From: Poteriospumella lacustris
Taxonomy: Eukaryota; Sar; Chrysophyceae; Chromulinales; Dinobryaceae
Assembly: GCA_008000375.1 (NCBI GenBank)
Contig: SMOI01000270.1
Location: 1 to 44,072 of the forward strand
Direction: 5' to 3'
DNA: 44,072 bases
Below, piece after piece: positions 20,801-29,297 of this stretch. The translations under genes and the position numbers were made by a program. How positions within the stretch are numbered: the first letter of the stretch is position 1; every line of letters starts with the position of its first letter. The notes under the pieces were generated by a model, which was not told the DNA's origin, did not search any database, and worked only from the letters and a program-made list of their open reading frames with translations.

Positions 20801-21549
20801 AGGCTTCGCATTCTACGTCACGGGCATCGGCACCCCATTCAACCGGAGTCAGCATCCCCATGGCTCAGCATACGGCACCCGGAGGTGTTGGAAGTTCTAT
20901 TGGCACTGCATCGGGACATCATCGCTACGATCAGGCAATCAATCAGTATGGTATGCCTGGTAGTCGTGCGATTGACAATGCGTCGACTTTGTACCGCTCG
21001 TCCCAAACGGTTAGCCAGTCGTATGCGTCGATACCGTCGGCGGTACCGTCGCGGACGGGTTCAAAGAGGCCTCTCAATGAAGCTCAACTCGCTCAAAGCT
21101 TTCAGCAATCCTTATCAGATTATCCGTCTTCGGGAGCAACGGCTGCCGTTGGTTCATCAGCTAAACGCAGTCGTATGGGGACGGATATCGGCCAAGCCGC
21201 GCCACCAAGTCAGATGGCAGCCGATCACTTCCATCCGGACGACTACCATCAGTTACCCGTCGATGACGCCCCTCCCTCTGTACAAGGATTGGATATGCCC
21301 GATGCAAGTGCAAGTGCGGGGCCAAGCGGCAATTTGGGCATCGAAGAGCTGCTTGGCTTTTCCAACTTCACGCGCGACATGAGTCGCATCCGCGCCGACA
21401 TTTTGGCGGAAGAACAACACGCAGCGCTGCAGGACGAAGATAAATCAGCAAATGCTAAAGATGTTCTACTTGGTACCAATCAGGCAAAAGATGCCTCGTC
21501 ACGTGTGTCACGTGGTCTGTTCGCGAGTGTGATGAGTGGTGCGAAGTAA
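17845..21549 (+). CDS. GON4L/YY1AP-like SANT/Myb-domain nuclear protein
   Basis: Single exon, 1234 residues, unusually long and intronless for this window. Animal GON4L is a transcriptional co-regulator with PAH and SANT/Myb domains. Here the first 180 residues are highly acidic. Residues about 270-330 (helical, with MAIQLLLQMLIQAEDRSHAF) match the GON4L-conserved segment before the PAH region. Around 560-640 a SANT-like unit begins PSEDDLLVRGLIRYG and includes PWTMIRQEFLPTRNENEL. Around 685-730 a second unit reads EDINLLRGFQVFGHKWPLLAK then NIKEVRIRWRAFLRLW. A Pro-Gln repeat (PQPPPQPPPQPQ) lies near residue 410. The C-terminal third is disordered and Ser-rich with KRP and KRSR nuclear-type signals. 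A TGTAAATA lies 93 nt after the stop. Confidence 0.8.
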   Translation: MPELFGLRSQSIDDNDIESDVLSESDDEVDISTPTKSKRPMLDGFSPLSGWEGAFSPDSKANAPNSNSEAHFQQHDDHEEDEIESDGDEEEDEHQSFDDEEENYKRFLQSVRFNGDEHSVGMMDASFLFDEDLDEEEYVPEDEEEEAVDEGSEDTDDEQDDVAEEMDDLMENPADDKVPKSFSDQNGSDSPYYGFPVRRKELAGLLGDCWLAIAGDNNNEVDAPTTSGSGSHGPVLQSHSLLSSLMGQFFTGNKMKEPLIDGFPIAVYRKILARQMSMAIQLLLQMLIQAEDRSHAFVNSYQYLLQFNNHRLNAVKKAALLQMNMETFLAVKQQQAAFQSGLGQAPLEPRLVKQNQIQALMEEVAPHLVHKQSTVGDTTLGGNRTDRDRSLPLRASQPSYTNGLGGYPTPQPPPQPPPQPQQLEPFHPQQHRVTTRSSLINYNAQSRRSSSVLDVPILGDFNKLLDCVDKAQKTYKAQVLHFAVANGMAQIYNNQVLLSNTASNSDSYRRFLLQASATQLEEVYRSMSNAKLWKSLVPTFNYPLPDRLLQRIDPSTIIGKTFVTPSEDDLLVRGLIRYGDQKLYPQQTVDMHGMVQIFPGHNPWTMIRQEFLPTRNENELEFHYHQRTSAAASSLPVDISLGTHRTGFDLIQTQNTGNNIFKRFQWARARGWIVEKRPRDRQWQHPEDINLLRGFQVFGHKWPLLAKVYLPHRNIKEVRIRWRAFLRLWARTFPNFEQRAQEVIFEDQALTSSDTFDPHRAVLESLVSPKLQAFLQDIQECSSYSTLISLRDKGAGRHMLAFEHQTGPVLPDSISLRPPGEGEDNRPSSSSVGVSSLVSMTSVPLYAGISHPLYAGSVDRGGILSMHPPGREYRGPVSTTPAATATSYSSLTRVHDVFDFDHTQWADISCDELSDDDEVGGGGGGGPVKGSQRKKSHPKGKGKQLSYQYADSDREEEELGDSSDEEPPQQRRPKSQPAMKSVASSKASHSTSRASAPHSTGVSIPMAQHTAPGGVGSSIGTASGHHRYDQAINQYGMPGSRAIDNASTLYRSSQTVSQSYASIPSAVPSRTGSKRPLNEAQLAQSFQQSLSDYPSSGATAAVGSSAKRSRMGTDIGQAAPPSQMAADHFHPDDYHQLPVDDAPPSVQGLDMPDASASAGPSGNLGIEELLGFSNFTRDMSRIRADILAEEQHAALQDEDKSANAKDVLLGTNQAKDASSRVSRGLFASVMSGAK

Positions 21550-22058
21550 CTGTTCAGTCGGTTGCACCGCTATGTCTCAATCTACAGATGTACCTTCTCT
21601 GTTTTCTTGAATCTTGGAAACTCTCCTTGCGTGTATCTCTATTGTAAATAGTATTCTCTCTTCGTCACCAATCGTCATGCTTCGCTTGAATTCGTTTGTA
21701 GGTTATGAGCTGAAGGCTGACCGTAGCGTAATCGCTGCTGCGTCGCTTGTCTCCAAACCCAGATTAGGTTTGGGATTATAGGGGATGGGAACTGGACTGA
21801 AGCACCAAAGTTTGTGCAAGTCTGGAATCTTTGAGTGCGCCACTCAGTTGGGTGATGATGCAAGTGCATTTGCATCGGCGGCGTTGCACGTGCTCGACGT
21901 CTCGACGTGCACGAGCAGCCAACGTCACTTTGCACTTCCATCCTGCCAAGCACGAGATGGCCTGCTAGGATCACAAACCAAACAAACCACAATCAAACTA
22001 CGAATTAAGTATTCGATTAAAGTAAAGCTTTTCTATTTTTATTAACTGACTTGGAACC
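21550..22058. other. Intergenic region, GON4L-like gene to mitochondrial carrier
   Basis: About 510 bp holding the GON4L-like 3' UTR and the carrier promoter. It includes a PUF-like octamer at 21643-21650 and a GC-rich hairpin at 21891-21916. No gene is visible. Confidence 0.5.
21643..21650 (+). promoter_or_regulatory. Candidate PUF element, GON4L-like 3' UTR
   Basis: TGTAAATA 93 nt after the stop codon. This is the one clear non-organellar gene here with the octamer, so it tempers the mitochondrial link. Confidence 0.35.
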
Positions 22059-22998
22059 ATGGAACTTGTGAAGAGTGTTTCTGCTGCTGGTACTGCTGCT
22101 GTTGTGACGGTGACTGGAATGTAAGTGATGTTGAAGTTGTGTGATACTTGGTGATTTTTGAATTCATGCTAACTCTATTTCTCTTATCCTACCTCATCTT
22201 AGTCATCCTATTGATGTTGTGAAGACTCGTCTTCAAATCAGCGGTGATGGAGGACGCAACTACAAAGCCCTTGGCATCGGCGGCACTGTGTCCGTCATTG
22301 CTTCTGAAGAAGGTGTGGCTGCCTTTTGGAAGGGCATTGGCGCTGCTTGGTTGCGTGAAGCTTCCTATACCTCGTTGCGCATTGGTCTCTACGGTCCTAT
22401 CAAGCACGCTATGGGTGTTAAGAATGACTCGAACTTCGTGTTGAAGTTCACCGCTGGTTCTCTTGCCGGAGCGATCGGATCCCTTGCTGGTAATCCTTTC
22501 GATGTTCTCAAGACGAGAATGATGGCTTCTGAGGGCCGAACTCCTTCGTTTGGTGCTTCGTTTTCGCACTTGTACAGAACCCAAGGTTTTGGTGGCTTCT
22601 ATCGTGGTCTGGAGGCCAACGTTATGAGAGCTATGGTGCTCAATGGAACGAAAATGGCGTGTTATGATCAAATCAAGTACATGATTAAGAAGTCTGGAAT
22701 GGTTCCTGATGGCCTCGCAACGCAGTTCTTCTCCGCTTTCGCGGCAGGTTTCTTCATGGCAACAACTGTGTCGCCTTTCGACATGATTCGAACAAAGCTG
22801 ATGAATCAGCCCGCTGATAAGAAGGTGTACAGTGGATTCGTTGATTGCCTCACCAAGATCGTCAAGAAGGATGGTGTTAAAGGCCTTTATGCGGGCTTTG
22901 TTCCCATTTGGGCACGCTTCGCACCTACGACAACGATACAGTTGGTGATTTTCGAGCAACTCAAGCCCATCTTTGGCGTTGAGGGCAATGGCGAGTAA
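22059..22998 (+). CDS. Mitochondrial carrier (SLC25), dicarboxylate/oxoglutarate/UCP-like
   Basis: Two exons, 22059-22120 and 22203-22998, with an 82-nt GT-AG intron that splits an Ile codon, give 285 residues. Three carrier signatures Px[DE]xx[KR]x[KR] are intact: HPIDVVKTRL, NPFDVLKTRM and SPFDMIRTKL. Each is followed by the usual amphipathic matrix helix and the EG/G-containing turn. The protein has six transmembrane helices in three repeats, the standard length for the family, and would sit in the inner mitochondrial membrane. HPIDVVKTRLQ and the WLREASYTSLRIGLY segment in helix 2 point to the dicarboxylate/oxoglutarate/uncoupling-protein clade. The substrate cannot be fixed from sequence alone. 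The small first exon encodes the start of helix 1. Confidence 0.92.
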
Positions 22999-23754
22999 AT
23001 TCTCCATTGGCTCCGCACAGCAATTCTTCATTCATCGTATCTTTTTTGGAGAAAGATCGACTAAGCTAGTCGCTTAGAGTACATAGTCCAAACATACACA
23101 CACCCACACGTAGCAGATGATGACAGACAGTGTCGCACACCATTGAACATACTTTATCCGTGTAGTCGTATCATTCATCTGCACATCTGCAATTTTGAGT
23201 TCCATCACTTTTCTTTTACTGACACATTGATTTCCCATCTCCCAATTTGTCTCTTTCTGCTGTTTGGAAAGAGAACGTGTAAATTGACATACGTAACACT
23301 GCGAAACGAGTGACAACCCGAGGTTTGTTTAATGTTTTCCCCGCCAAGTCTGATATACTACTGCCTATGACCACCATACACGCAGTACAGTCCCGTTAAA
23401 GAGACCACACGAGCACACGAGTCGACAACATCGACCTCATTCAGCGTTGGAAATGGCCTCGTTGTCCTTAGGATGGCTCCAAAGTTGCAGTTCTTTGCCG
23501 CCGCTGCAGCTGGTCGCACTGCCGACAGCGCCTCGTCGGCCACTTTGAACACGCCAAACGACTGTTGAACTAATAACTCGGATTGTCTTGGGAACTTTGC
23601 GAGAGAGTGGTGGTAATCAACACAAGATCATTGACGATTGATGTGCTGGTGGCACAGCTTCCTTAGTCACAAAGCAGACAAAGTGGAGAGACTGGCAACT
23701 GAGCAGTAATAAAAGAAAACAGTCGATACGATCCTGTGAGTAGAAGAAGTAAGG
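22999..23754. other. Intergenic region, carrier to TBC1D23
   Basis: About 755 bp. It contains a CA-rich stretch near 23090-23110 and a 31-codon ATG open frame at 23473-23568. No recognisable gene or RNA. AGTACATA at 23079 is one mismatch from a PUF site. Confidence 0.45.
23473..23568 (+). CDS. Small open frame, 31 codons, hypothetical
   Basis: ATG to TGA, plus strand, in the 5' flank of TBC1D23. The product is MAPKLQFFAAAAAGR... with Ala/Ser-rich content. It may be a uORF on the TBC1D23 leader or a chance frame. There is no family match that I recognise. Confidence 0.15.
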   Translation: MAPKLQFFAAAAAGRTADSASSATLNTPNDC

Positions 23755-26700
23755 ATGGCGGAAACCAAAAGCGTGGAAGATGAGCTTTTTGAGCTTCTTA
23801 ATTCTCCCGATCCCGTCCTTCCATCAAGGACAGTGGCTACCGATGAAGCACCAAACTCTGCCTTCGCATTGACCACCGCTTCGTTTGAAGACTCCCAAGA
23901 TTTCTTATCTTGGCTCGACGACACCTCTCCGACTAAAATTCTATCGGCCGTAAAACAGACACAATCTTCCACGGAGGCGTTGTTGGATTCAAATCTATTG
24001 AGCAGTTTGGAGGAATTGATTCAGCCGTCCGGCAGTAGCGTCAGTATTCCCACCGAACAGAGCAGACCAACCGACGCGACTGATAATCTTCTGGTCGATT
24101 CAACGGGCACTACTTCCAACGTCTCCAAGGCGCTGGAATCTATCTATGACGAAATGTTTGGTACAGCAGCAGAAGAAGTCAAGCCCGCGGTCGTGGCCAC
24201 ACCGGCTGCAGTGACTTCTTCGCGCTCGGAGCAGCCAACGAATGCCGCATTCGAAGCAGACGTGGAGAAGATCTTATCCTCCCCGTTCCCTGATGTGGGA
24301 CGTTTACGTGAAATCATTGATACTCATGGATATATCCCCAATCAACACCGGCTGCAAGTGTTGTTGCTGCTCTTGTCCGGCAGCTGCCACGTCGATGAGG
24401 AAGCTGATCGGTTCACTGTCTCTGCGACTGAACGTGAATTTTATCGTGAATTGGTCACGGATGCACAATCGCTCATCAAAGCCTGTTATCCTCCGCATGG
24501 TCTTGCTCCTCAAGTGACGTTACAAAGCGATCTGACCGACGTGATCATTTTGTACTGCCAACGACGCAGCATCGACTACAGAAACATTTTCGGTCGTTTG
24601 TTGATGTCAATTTTCGGAGATGGGTCTGGACAAGCGAAGTCCTTGATTTCCAGTTGTTTTTATGCGATTATGTCGGATTTCCTGCCGTTGGTGGGTTTGG
24701 AATACGGCGCTTTGGATTTGGCGACCGATGCGATGCACACCTGGCTCCGGTTATTGGTCATCTACCATTCCCCATCGTTGGCCCAGCATTTGGATCGTGT
24801 CTTACCCGGTTGGGAGAAGAAAGCCAAGGAAATGACGGTGTCTCAGGTAAGAGATTTGGAAGATGATGGATATTTCGCTGCCACACCCGGTGCTCACTCT
24901 ACTGCTGCCCCCTGTGCCGCCACCGTCACCACTTCACCACTCCCCCCCCCCCGACCGCGCTACAGAATTCGAAGATGTCGGCGTTCAACAAGGCCAATTC
25001 CGCCCTGGACTCCCTGGAGAAGGAGTTGGGCATTGACCTCGGCTTCGACTTCGAGTCAGACGCGCTCGGCAACACGTCGCACTCGTCGCTGTCCAAAAGC
25101 GACGATCGGTCCATCGCGTCGGCCCCACCAAAGTCCGCGACGAACAACGGCATGATCCATAGCCATTGGCTGACGACGTTCTTTGCTGGTTCGTTGCCTG
25201 CCGCCCAATCCGCGATGCTCTTGGACTGGGCATTGTTCAACGGTGAACGCTACGCCGGTACGTCCGTCCCGCCTCTCCGCTCGTCCGTCTGTGTTGCCTC
25301 ACCCTCACTGCTGTACTACCTCTCTCTGCTTAGGCGTGTATCTGATGGCCAGTTTGTTGGAAATCCACGCGGCTGCCTTGGAACAGATGAATGCCCCGCA
25401 GTTGCAGCAGTTCTTTGACACGATCGCGTCCAGCCCCGCGGATTGGTTCACCGCCTTAACCACCGCGACCGCGGCCACTACGACTACGACGTCGGCGAGT
25501 TCCTTCACCGAGGCCTGGATCCACGCCACCACTGGTACGTCTCAGGACCCGCCCCCTTGGAGGAGCCATGTGGGTGCACTCTCTGACGCATCTGTCTCTG
25601 TCTCTGTCCGTGTCTGTGTCCGTGTCCGTGTCTGTCTGTGCAGTCTTGATCAACAACACACCGCGCGCCTTCCGCAACGCCCTCCTGCGTACGGAGACGT
25701 GGGCGACGATGGCCGCCGAACGACGACGTCACGAACTGTCGACGCAAATGAAGTCGCTGAAGGAGCAGAGCAAGGCACTGCTCGCCATGGACGACGTCGA
25801 AAACGACAATTTCTTCGAAACGTCGCTGGACGAACCGCTGCACGGCAGCACCAGCGCCACCGGCAACGGCACCGGCTCCGGCTCCGGTAGCCAACAGCAG
25901 CCGCCGTCGAAAGGCGCGAAGAAAGCAACCACCAAAGCGACGCCCAATGAACTGACGGAGACCTCTTCGCCCTTCGATCCCGACGAGGACGACGATCTGA
26001 TGGAAGACGCGAAGCCGTCGCAGTACGGCAGCAGTAGCAGCGGCATCGTCCCCGTCGGTCACGACGACGAGGACGACGAGGACGACGACGATGACGACGA
26101 CGATTACAGCCACAGCCATCACAGCAACAACAGCAGCGCTGCTGCCGCGGCCGGTGGCGAGGGGGCTGCAGGTCGTGGTCACCACGGCGGAGAAGCTGAC
26201 GACGCGGCTGCGCGAGGTGGTGGCGGTGGTGGAGAGACCGTCAGCAGCGTCGCTCGCCGTGCGTCCACGTTGCTGATGGACAATTTGCGTTCGTTTACGG
26301 CGAAGTTGTCCGCCACCGCCGCCGCTTCGGCGTCGGGAATGACCGGGGGTGGTCTGCTGGACTTGCCTCGTGGACCACAGCACTACCCACCGTCTCCCCC
26401 GTCGGCCACTGGCGGTGGACGCTCGTCGTCCGACGACGACAACGCAGAGCGCTTCGCACAGGACTACAAACTGGGCGTGGAGACGAGCTGTCTCTGGACG
26501 GAGGCCGCGGAGGTGATTCCGAGTGTCTGTGGCAGTCAACGCCGTCAAGGCCGTGTCGATCTGGGTGGCAGCGGTGTCCGCGTCAGTACCGACGAGGGGG
26601 AGACGACCGCCGCCACCACTGCCGATGCAGCCGATGTGCTGAGTGCCCAGGCCATTGACGACGTGGGCCTGGTGCGCGCCATCTACGAGCATCGTCTGCG

Positions 26701-28887
26701 TCACCCGCGGCATCGCCGCTGTTTCTTCTTGTCGGCCAACGGTGCGGCGGCGACCATCGGCGGTGTGGGTGGGAGCAGTAGCACCAAGGGCACCACCAAT
26801 GGCCCGTGCTACTTCGCCATCGACTGCCGCGCGGCCGAAGAGAAGCACTTGGGGTTGTTCCCCAAGGCCTATGCGGTGGAACCGGAGTTGATCACCGACG
26901 GGGAAGCGATGAGTCACCTGTTGACGGTGCTCGCGCCGTTGAAGAACACGACGCACATCGCCATCATCGGGGCGGGCGACGCCTGGCATCGTTTCACGTA
27001 TCGTCGTCGCCATCCTCGCAAATACGCCCGGGCGGTGACGCGTCCACCGCATCAGGAACCGTTGGAACTGCGTCGGTTGCTCGAAGAAGGCCGCAATCAA
27101 GCGCACGCCATCGCGCTCTTTCTCATCAAACGCGGCTTTCGCTTCATTTCCGTCGTCGACGGTGGCTTCGTCGCCGCCGTCGAGGTGTTGAATCGCCCCG
27201 ATTCGCGGTTTTCGTTGCAAACGTCGCTGGTGGACAGCGACCGAGTGAGTTTGATGGCGGTGCTGGGCGTCCACGAGGCGGCGGTGGCGACGACCACCGA
27301 GCGCGCGATGCCCGCGACGGCCCATCAGCAGCCATCGGCAGCGCCGGCGTCGTCCTCGTCGTCGATGCCGCCGCCGCCGTCGTCGCTGCTGATGTCGTCG
27401 TCGGCGGCGGCGCTGGCGATGTCGCATTCCTTCGCGGCGCAGCACGCACAGGCCCACGCCGTCGACCCGCCGCAGCATCACCAGCACCACACCCACACCC
27501 CCGCGGAGCCCACCGCCACCGCCTCCGCAGCGTCGTCGTCAAACGCCGGCGGTGCCAACAACGTCGGCGCCAATGCGGCCGCGCTCACGGCCGCGACGGC
27601 TGCGTTGAGTAAGAACGTGGGCTCGTTGCTGTCGACGTGGGTGTCGACGGCGACCACTGCGGCGTCCGCCGAGTCGTCCTCCGCCGCCGCTGCCGCCGCC
27701 GCCGGCGCTGCGCCAGCAGGCGCCACCACAACGACCGCCGCTGCGTCTGCCACGGGAACGACACCAGCGCCGGCGACGACATCGGCCTTCGCCGGTTGGG
27801 GCTCGTCGCTGGTCGGCAAGGGCCTCGACACGCTGAAGAAGGGCTGGGGGGTCACGGCCAACCTCGCCACCGCGGCCGCCGCCAGTGCCGCGGCACCGTC
27901 ATCGTCCGCGCCGCCATCAGCAGCCGCTGCCGCAGCGGGGGCGGCGGAGCACAATCCGTTCGTGAAGGATCCGTCGACGAGCTTCATCATCGGCGACAAC
28001 GACGACGACGATGACGACGGCCATCGCGGCAGTGGCAGCGGTGCGGCGGGACGCCCCGCCACCTTCGTCGATAGCCAAACGATCGGTGTCACGCGTACCG
28101 ATCAAGAACGTGCCCAGGCGTTGGCCTTGCATCGGTTGGCGGGGCTGAAGAAAGGCGATTTCGTGCGGATCACCCGCGACGAACTGCCCGGGGCGGTCCT
28201 GTTCCCCTGCGTCAAGATGAAGCTGATGGCCGTCGCGACGAAGAAACCGCCCGCCGCTGCCTCCAGCACCACCGCCACCACCACCACGTCGCTGTTGGAC
28301 TTCGACGAGGACACCACCGCAGCGGCTGCGGCAGAGGCGATGGAGACGGTGATGGTGGAACAGGAGATTCCCGTGTCGCGGTACCTCGTCATCACGCGGG
28401 AGCGTTTCATCGTCCTCGACACCAACATTTCTCCTCAGGCGCCCTCCAGCGACGATAACCACGGCCCCACCACCGCCGCCGCGGCTGCTGCTGCTGCTGC
28501 TGCTGACTCCTCCGCCACTGCGGCTGGTAGCACTGGCAGTGGCAGTGGCAGTGGCAGCGGTAAAAGCGCGGTGGGGGCCCTGGCCCTCGTGAAGTCGAAC
28601 CACCACCTCACGGAACTCATCAAAATGACGTTCAAGAAGAAAGATCCCGAACTGGTCACGTTGTATTTGCTGAGCCAACACGGGGAACCGAAGCCGCGCC
28701 AATACCGCGTCGTGAAATACCGCGATTTCGTGGCGACACTGCAGGTACGTTGAGCACGGCTACCCCTGTTCCCTTCCCCCCTTCCCCCCTGCGACCGTGT
28801 CTGACTGCTGAGGGTGCCTCCTCTGTGTCTGTCCCGTTGTGCTGTGTTGTGTGAACGTAGAAAAACATGGAGCGCTTCAAGATATAA
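23755..28887 (+). CDS. TBC1D23: TBC1D23-like golgin adaptor (TBC plus rhodanese-like plus C-terminal domain)
   Basis: Five exons: 23755-24846, 24966-25257, 25334-25534, 25644-28744 and 28861-28887, giving 1570 residues, about twice the human protein. TBC1D23 links endosome-derived vesicles to golgin tethers at the trans-Golgi. A TBC domain (about residues 170-600) ends exon 1 and runs through exons 2-4. Its Arg finger is absent (LVTDAQSLIKA where IxxDxxR is expected), while YCQ is kept. A rhodanese-like domain (FAIDCRAAEEKHLGLFPKAY to ISVVDGGFVAAVEVL) lacks the catalytic Cys. The C-terminus (YLVITRERFIVLD, ITxKKKxPELVTLYL-like) matches the TBC1D23 C-terminal domain. Long inserts of poly-Ala, Ser, Asp, His and Thr separate the domains. 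Frames agree at every junction. Confidence 0.88.
24942..24952 (+). repeat. C11 homopolymer in TBC1D23 intron 1
   Basis: Eleven consecutive C about 13 nt before the AG acceptor, where a polypyrimidine tract is expected. Confidence 0.7.
25591..25643 (+). repeat. TCTGTG/TCCGTG microsatellite in TBC1D23 intron 3
   Basis: An imperfect hexamer array of TCTGTC, TCCGTG and TCTGTG makes up the last half of the 109-nt intron and serves as its pyrimidine-rich 3' end. Confidence 0.75.
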
Positions 28888-28980
28888 GTAACCGTCGACC
28901 ACGTCGCAGACGTGGAGAGTCAGTGGATCCACGACGGGGGTGCGTGTTCACTGGGGCAGCCGTGTAGCAGTCACCGTAGC

Positions 28981-29040
28981 AGTAGTAGCAGTGGTAGTGG
29001 TAGTGGTAGTGGTAGCGGTAGTGGGTAGTGGTATCGGTAG
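28981..29040 (+). repeat. GTGGTA-type imperfect hexamer array
   Basis: Repeated GTAGTA, GTGGTA and GCGGTA units just after the TBC1D23 stop. Purine/thymine-rich on the plus strand. Confidence 0.8.
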
Positions 29041-29069
29041 AAGTGGGCGTAGAGTAGTGTTCCTGGCAG

Positions 29070-29073
<4 letters not shown>

Positions 29074-29109
<36 letters not shown>
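29074..29109 (+). repeat. (CCTGTG)6 hexamer array
   Basis: Six perfect CCTGTG units in register, between the convergent TBC1D23 and PRMT5 genes. Confidence 0.9.
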
Positions 29110-29297
29110 GGTGTCGTAAACGCAACAGGCGACGAAGCGGGTTTACTGCTGCCGTCGTATCTAACCGCAACCCCCACAGCGACGAAGCTCTCGAAGGGGG
29201 AGAAGGGGAGGTGTTCTGTCACTTGTTTTTTGTCGTTGACTTACACAGGCGACGCTTACACACCCGTAGGCGCTGCGGTCACTGCCGCTGGCTGCCA

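Larger units (their letters stand above)
28888..29297. other. Convergent gap between TBC1D23 and PRMT5, minisatellite-rich
   Basis: 410 bp between two stop codons on opposite strands, dominated by the two hexamer arrays annotated separately. No gene seen. Confidence 0.6.

Noticed and set aside
22189-23031. 280-codon minus-strand frame opposite the mitochondrial carrier
   Set aside because: The sense strand has three intact carrier signatures; the antisense frame shows none.
25505-27496. 663-codon open frame on the minus strand opposite TBC1D23 exon 4
   Set aside because: It is Arg/Gly/His-rich, has no domain pattern, and mirrors GC-rich, repeat-bearing codons of the sense gene. Typical antisense shadow.
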